NCBI GenBank assembly: GCA_019090765.1
Contig: JAHRVJ010000064.1
Span: 1-8,598, forward strand
Direction: 5' to 3'
Source: Ilumatobacteraceae bacterium
Lineage (GTDB): Bacteria; Actinomycetota; Acidimicrobiia; Acidimicrobiales; Ilumatobacteraceae
DNA: 8,598 nt
Shown here: piece after piece, positions 5,766 through 8,598 of the stretch
Layout of the letters: each line of letters opens with the position of its first letter
How positions within the stretch are numbered: position 1 is the first letter of the stretch
The notes under the pieces: generated by a model
Database searches by the model: none
The model's input: only the letters and a program-made list of their open reading frames with translations
Told to the model about the DNA's origin: nothing
Program-made: the position numbers and the translations under genes

Positions 5766-6341
5766 TCAGTTGGTGATGTGGGTAATCGGAACGTCGGGGC
5801 GTTCTGGGGTGGCGCACTCCGCGGTTGCCCAGCCGAGGTAGATGATCCCAATGATCCGGTCTTGAGCGTCGAAGCCGCACAATTCGAGTACTTGGGGCGG
5901 TTGAAGTAGCGCTGGCGTCGACCAGAAGGTGGCTAGTCCAATAGCTGTCCCTCCAAGCAGCATGTTCTGAATACCAGCGGCAACGGTGTCGCGATTTTCC
6001 AGATGGAGTGTTTCGTTGTCATGTGGAGTGCAGCCGACAACGAGTGTGGCCGGAGTCCTCAAGTACTTCACCCGGGTCTTGTCCCGCTTGACCTCGTCGC
6101 CGAAGCCGATCGCGACCATGTCGGCGGTCATCGTTTCGCCGAGTCGAGCCCGGCCGTCGCCGCTGAAGAGGGCGAAACGCCACGGCCAGGTCTTCTTGTG
6201 GTTTGGTGCCCAGCTTGCAAGTGCGCAGAGCTCACGGACCACCTCAAGGGGGACCTCGCGCTGCTTGTCGACAATCATCGATGTGCGGCGGGAGCGCACC
6301 AGTGCGGTGAAGTCGTCAGGGACACTCATCCTGGGTGGCAT
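5766..6341 (-). CDS. Nitroreductase-family flavoprotein
   Basis: An FMN-dependent oxidoreductase of the nitroreductase superfamily, cytosolic and normally dimeric, using NAD(P)H on nitro compounds, quinones or other acceptors. The real substrate cannot be read from sequence. Evidence: the FMN-binding start LVRSRRTSMIVDKQREVP (14-31), ALASWAPNHKKTWPWRFALF (40-59), which resembles the small YdjA-type branch, the helix ENRDTVAAGIQNMLLGGTAIGLATFWSTP (115-143), and the final FMN-side strand IIGIIYLGWA (163-172). The length of 191 aa fits single-domain members. Two ATGs are possible, 6341 and 6329; neither has a Shine-Dalgarno sequence at good spacing, and the second begins closer to the conserved part. 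The gene is divergent from the protease gene and upstream of thrH. A perfect 10-bp palindrome lies 11-21 bp before the first ATG. Confidence 0.88.
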   Translation of the reverse strand: MPPRMSVPDDFTALVRSRRTSMIVDKQREVPLEVVRELCALASWAPNHKKTWPWRFALFSGDGRARLGETMTADMVAIGFGDEVKRDKTRVKYLRTPATLVVGCTPHDNETLHLENRDTVAAGIQNMLLGGTAIGLATFWSTPALLQPPQVLELCGFDAQDRIIGIIYLGWATAECATPERPDVPITHITN

Positions 6342-6352
6342 CGCATCAGGAT

Positions 6353-6362
6353 GTCACGTGAC
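6353..6362. promoter_or_regulatory. Perfect palindrome GTCACGTGAC upstream of nitroreductase
   Basis: A 10-bp perfect dyad located 12-21 bases before the ATG at 6341. Its position would suit an operator close to a transcription start. Palindromes of this size are expected several times by chance in a window this long, so only the location adds weight. Confidence 0.3.
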
Positions 6363-6393
6363 CGCCCGCTTCCCTCACTCGCCAAACCATCAT

Positions 6394-6444
6394 CAACCTG
6401 GTTGTGGGGAGGGCCAGAATCCTCTGGTTGGAGATCCGGACCAG
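6394..6444. promoter_or_regulatory. Cluster of CTGGTTG repeats and dyads in the divergent promoter region
   Basis: CAACCTGGTTG (6394-6404) is a 5-1-5 palindrome. CTGGTTG recurs at 6398-6404 and 6424-6430, 26 bp apart. CCAGA/TCTGG (6414-6418 and 6423-6427) and CTGGT/ACCAG (6424-6428 and 6440-6444) form two further dyads sharing bases. All lie upstream of the candidate -10 at 6447, so they would act as DNA operators rather than in the protease mRNA. No regulator family is identified. Confidence 0.35.
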
Positions 6445-6446
6445 AC

Positions 6447-6452
6447 TAAAAT
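6447..6452 (+). promoter_or_regulatory. Candidate -10 box TAAAAT for the protease gene
   Basis: TAAAAT matches TATAAT at five of six bases and stands out in GC-rich DNA. It would give a 5' UTR of roughly 45 nt containing the Shine-Dalgarno sequence. No good -35 box is visible at 16-18 bp: the six bases there are CTGGTT, inside the dyad cluster. Confidence 0.4.
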
Positions 6453-6490
6453 GGATCCAGCGGACGGTGCCTGCCGACTGCTGTTGTTGA

Positions 6491-6495
6491 AAGGA
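6491..6495 (+). promoter_or_regulatory. Shine-Dalgarno AAGGA of the protease gene
   Basis: AAGGA within GAAAGGA, 8 nt before the ATG at 6504. It is the only strong ribosome-binding site seen in the window and it fixes this start, which in turn gives a proper lipoprotein signal peptide. Confidence 0.75.
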
Positions 6496-6503
6496 TTTCA
6501 TTC

Positions 6504-8111
6504 ATGCGTCGGATATTCCTGGTACTTGCCGCCTTTGGAGTTGCCGTGGCCGCGTGTGGCGGCGACAGCGACTCCGGTGGCTTCGAGGCGACAACCGCGA
6601 CCGATGTTCCCGCCGACTCGACGCAATCATCGACCGCGCCACCAGAAACAACCAGCGATCCCGGTTCATCAGCGGCGACTTCCCTTGAGGAAGTTCGTGA
6701 TGGAGTTGTTCGTATCGTTGGGACGGGGACCTTTGCCGATCCCGCTGACGGGTCGCAGGTGACTGTCCCGGGTTCGGGCACGGGATTCATCATCGACCCA
6801 TCGGGAATCGCAGTGACGAACAATCATGTGGTCACCGGGGCAGCGTTGCTGGAGGTGTACATCAGCGGCGAGGATGAGCCTCGGAACGCTCAAGTGCTCG
6901 GGGTCTCGGAATGTTCTGACCTGGCCGTTATCCAGATTGAAGGCGATGGCTTTTCTTACCTCGAATGGTACGAGGGAACCGCGGCGGCTGGGATGGAGAT
7001 ATTCGCAGTCGGATTCCCGCTTGGCGATTCCGAGTACACCGTGCTTGACGGCATCGTTTCGAAGGAACAAGCAAACGGTGACACCTCGTGGGCTTCGGTC
7101 GACTCGGTGATCGAACACACCGCGGACACCTTGCCCGGGAGTTCTGGTGGCCCAATCGTCACCGCTGACGGCAAGGTTGTCGGAGTGAACTACGCCGGAA
7201 ACGACGCTGGACAGTCGTTTGCAATTGGCATCGGAGTCGGCCAGCCGATCGTCGACACCCTCGCCACTGGTGTTGACGTTGATGCTCTCGGCATCAATGG
7301 CGAGGCGATCCTCGACGGCAGCTTTTCCGGAATCTGGGTCTCATCGGTCGAGTCCGGTTCGCTCGCCGACGTTGCCGGGGTTGAACCAGGCGATGTGTTG
7401 CTGAGCATCGAGGCAATCAAGCTTGCCGCCGATGGCACGATGGCCGACTACTGCGACATCATCCGGAGTCACATCCCAACTGACACGCTAGCTATTGAGC
7501 TTTACCGGCCTTCGGTGGATCAGGTCCTGAAAGGCCAGATCAACGGGCGGCCGTTGGAAGTCGTCAGTTCGTTCGAGGCCGAACTCGACGAGGTCGTGGC
7601 GGAGGGGGAAAATGAAGGCGCACAGTACACCGAGTACGTGACCATCACTGATGATTCGGAACTGATCCAGGTCAGTGTTCCCGCTGAGTGGGGTGATGTC
7701 AGGGGCGACTCTTGGAGCTCCGGACTCGTTGCCGGGGAGGAACTTATTGGGCCCGCGGTCAGTGCCTCTCCCGACCTCGAAGCGTTCAATTCTGGTTGGG
7801 ATGTGCCGGGCGTCTTCATCGGGGCGTCGGCGATGATCACCACCGGTATTGAGGAGACCCTCGACAACTACTGGTTTGGTGATGACTGCACCTACGACGA
7901 CCGCTACGAGTATGACGACGGCTTCTATACGGGTCTCTACGACCTCTACACCAACTGTGGTTCAGCGGGCAGCCTGTTCATCCAGGTGATCGCCGAACCC
8001 GCGGACCAGACGTGGATTGCGTCGGTGCAGATTGCTGCTGTGAGTGATGCGGACCTGGCCGCGGCCGACGAAATTATTGCTTCGTTTCGTGTCGATGATC
8101 TTGCTGGCTGA
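6504..8111 (+). CDS. HtrA-like (S1C) serine protease lipoprotein with PDZ and unknown C-terminal domain
   Basis: An envelope-anchored trypsin-fold protease, likely for quality control of exported proteins. The signal peptide MRRIFLVLAAFGVAVAAC ends in a lipobox with lipidated Cys18. A Ser/Thr/Pro-rich linker (about 21-60) follows. The protease domain is at about 60-255 with a full triad: His108 in TNNHVV, Asp139 in CSDLAVIQ, Ser214 in PGSSGGP (GSSGGP in place of the common GNSGGP). A PDZ domain lies at about 260-335, including VEPGDVLLSIEAIKL. The C-terminal part (about 375-535) begins TEYVTITDDSELIQVSVPAEW, is acidic and aromatic, and has Cys462 and Cys485 flanking a Tyr/Asp-rich stretch, a candidate disulfide. 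I cannot name that domain; its pattern loosely recalls PsbP/LpqN-like lipoprotein folds. The start is supported by AAGGA at 6491. The gene is divergent from the nitroreductase and convergent with the LigD-Pol gene 18 bp away. Confidence 0.88.
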   Translation: MRRIFLVLAAFGVAVAACGGDSDSGGFEATTATDVPADSTQSSTAPPETTSDPGSSAATSLEEVRDGVVRIVGTGTFADPADGSQVTVPGSGTGFIIDPSGIAVTNNHVVTGAALLEVYISGEDEPRNAQVLGVSECSDLAVIQIEGDGFSYLEWYEGTAAAGMEIFAVGFPLGDSEYTVLDGIVSKEQANGDTSWASVDSVIEHTADTLPGSSGGPIVTADGKVVGVNYAGNDAGQSFAIGIGVGQPIVDTLATGVDVDALGINGEAILDGSFSGIWVSSVESGSLADVAGVEPGDVLLSIEAIKLAADGTMADYCDIIRSHIPTDTLAIELYRPSVDQVLKGQINGRPLEVVSSFEAELDEVVAEGENEGAQYTEYVTITDDSELIQVSVPAEWGDVRGDSWSSGLVAGEELIGPAVSASPDLEAFNSGWDVPGVFIGASAMITTGIEETLDNYWFGDDCTYDDRYEYDDGFYTGLYDLYTNCGSAGSLFIQVIAEPADQTWIASVQIAAVSDADLAAADEIIASFRVDDLAG

Positions 8112-8129
8112 ATCGGGCCGCAGGAGCGT

Positions 8130-8598
8130 TTAAGGTCGCGCCGCCCTGCTGGGCTGCACTCGCGGCGCCTCGTTGGGCATCTTCGGATAGACCGGTGGCC
8201 AGGGAGCATCGGGAACTCCATTCGCGAGATCTGTGGCGAACTGCTCGACGAGCGGGGCGATCGAGCATGGGGCATCATCCATTAGCTCCCACGGATTGCC
8301 GCGTTCAGTCAACCGGGCAGGCACCGTATCGATGGTCTGGGCCTCGGGGTCGATTTTCTCTAGTTCGTCCCACCCGAATGGGGTCGAGACCTGGGCCCCC
8401 ACCCGTGGACGAACGCACCAGGCGCCGAACATGTTCTTGTGCGGTGCGTTCTGGTTGTAGTCGACGAACACGCGTGTGCCGCGCTCTTCCTTCCACCACT
8501 TGTCGGTGATCAGATCTGGGTGGCGCCGAGCCAACTCGCGGGCGAGCGCAACAACTGCACCACGAATTGCGAACGAGTCCCAGCCAGGTTCGACACGG
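8130..8598 (-). CDS. LigD-type primase-polymerase, C-terminal part (start outside window)
   Basis: The last 155 residues of a protein of the archaeo-eukaryotic-primase-like LigD polymerase family (Prim-Pol), which adds nucleotides during end joining or gap repair. The frame is open to the window edge, so the N-terminus, with the first two metal-binding aspartates, is missing. Seen here: an ARRHPDLITDKWWKEERG helix and loop, then RVFVDYNQN, whose Asp (codon complementary to 8460-8462) should be the third catalytic carboxylate. These are followed by CVRPRVGAQVSTPFGWDELE and a proline-rich end, PPVYPKMPNEAPRVQPSR. The protein stops there with no ligase or phosphoesterase domain after the Pol domain. 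It therefore resembles the stand-alone PolD/Prim-PolC proteins of actinobacteria; whether other domains precede it cannot be seen. The tail after PRVQPSR is short. It converges with the protease gene, with 18 bp between. Confidence 0.85.
   Translation of the reverse strand, partial: RVEPGWDSFAIRGAVVALARELARRHPDLITDKWWKEERGTRVFVDYNQNAPHKNMFGAWCVRPRVGAQVSTPFGWDELEKIDPEAQTIDTVPARLTERGNPWELMDDAPCSIAPLVEQFATDLANGVPDAPWPPVYPKMPNEAPRVQPSRAARP

Noticed and set aside
5701..5880. Longer thrH start giving a 60-residue N-terminal extension
   Set aside because: The extension overlaps the end of the nitroreductase gene, is Arg/Pro/His-rich and has no counterpart in ThrH. GTG at 5700 gives the family length.
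5986..6762. 258-codon plus-strand frame across the nitroreductase gene and the protease start
   Set aside because: It runs antisense to the nitroreductase and out of frame with the protease signal peptide, with no domain features and basic low-complexity composition.
1..8598. CRISPR array, tRNA, insertion sequence, prophage or toxin-antitoxin genes
   Set aside because: No repeat-spacer pattern, cloverleaf, transposase, integrase or small paired ORFs were found by reading both strands; all larger stretches are explained by housekeeping-type genes.

Overview
The window (about 60% G+C by eye, compact, genes on both strands) looks like chromosomal DNA of an actinomycete-type bacterium. A lineage near the marine Acidimicrobiia would fit, but this is inference. 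Supporting signs are a relative of the mycothiol-dependent nitroreductase Rv2466c, a zinc-less MoeZ-type adenylyltransferase, the end of a stand-alone LigD-type primase-polymerase, and several starts without a Shine-Dalgarno sequence. No tRNA, rRNA, CRISPR array, transposase, integrase or phage gene was seen, so this reads as ordinary core and metabolic DNA rather than a mobile island.

Layout. (1) 1-1121 (+): 3' part of a rhodanese-MoeB fusion for sulfur activation, cut by the window edge. (2) 1137-1958 (-), convergent with it: an RhtA-like EamA/DMT exporter whose true start is unclear. (3) 2127-4889 (+): a RidA-family protein, a B12-dependent acyl-CoA mutase large subunit without a B12-binding domain, and a DsbA/Rv2466c-like protein with one cysteine. 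The last two overlap by 4 nt and are almost certainly translationally coupled. (4) 5065-6341 (-): a nitroreductase followed by ThrH (phosphoserine phosphatase/homoserine phosphotransferase). (5) 6504-8111 (+): a secreted lipoprotein protease of the HtrA type with a PDZ domain and an uncharacterised C-terminal domain, transcribed divergently from the nitroreductase. (6) 8130-8598 (-): C-terminal part of a LigD-Pol-like protein, cut by the window edge.

How the genes relate. The exporter, RidA, mutase and ThrH all touch threonine/homoserine/branched-chain amino acid metabolism: export of threonine or homoserine, clearance of reactive enamines, propionyl-CoA to succinyl-CoA, and homoserine/serine phosphate chemistry. 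This is a loose theme, not a proven pathway cluster. The strongest specific linkage is the overlap of the mutase gene with the single-cysteine thioredoxin-fold gene. No intergenic stretch exceeds 300 bases. The larger ones (1959-2126, 4890-5064, 6342-6503) hold candidate promoter elements, a direct repeat, hairpins and palindromes, described below. I found no clear multi-gene system that is plainly undescribed.
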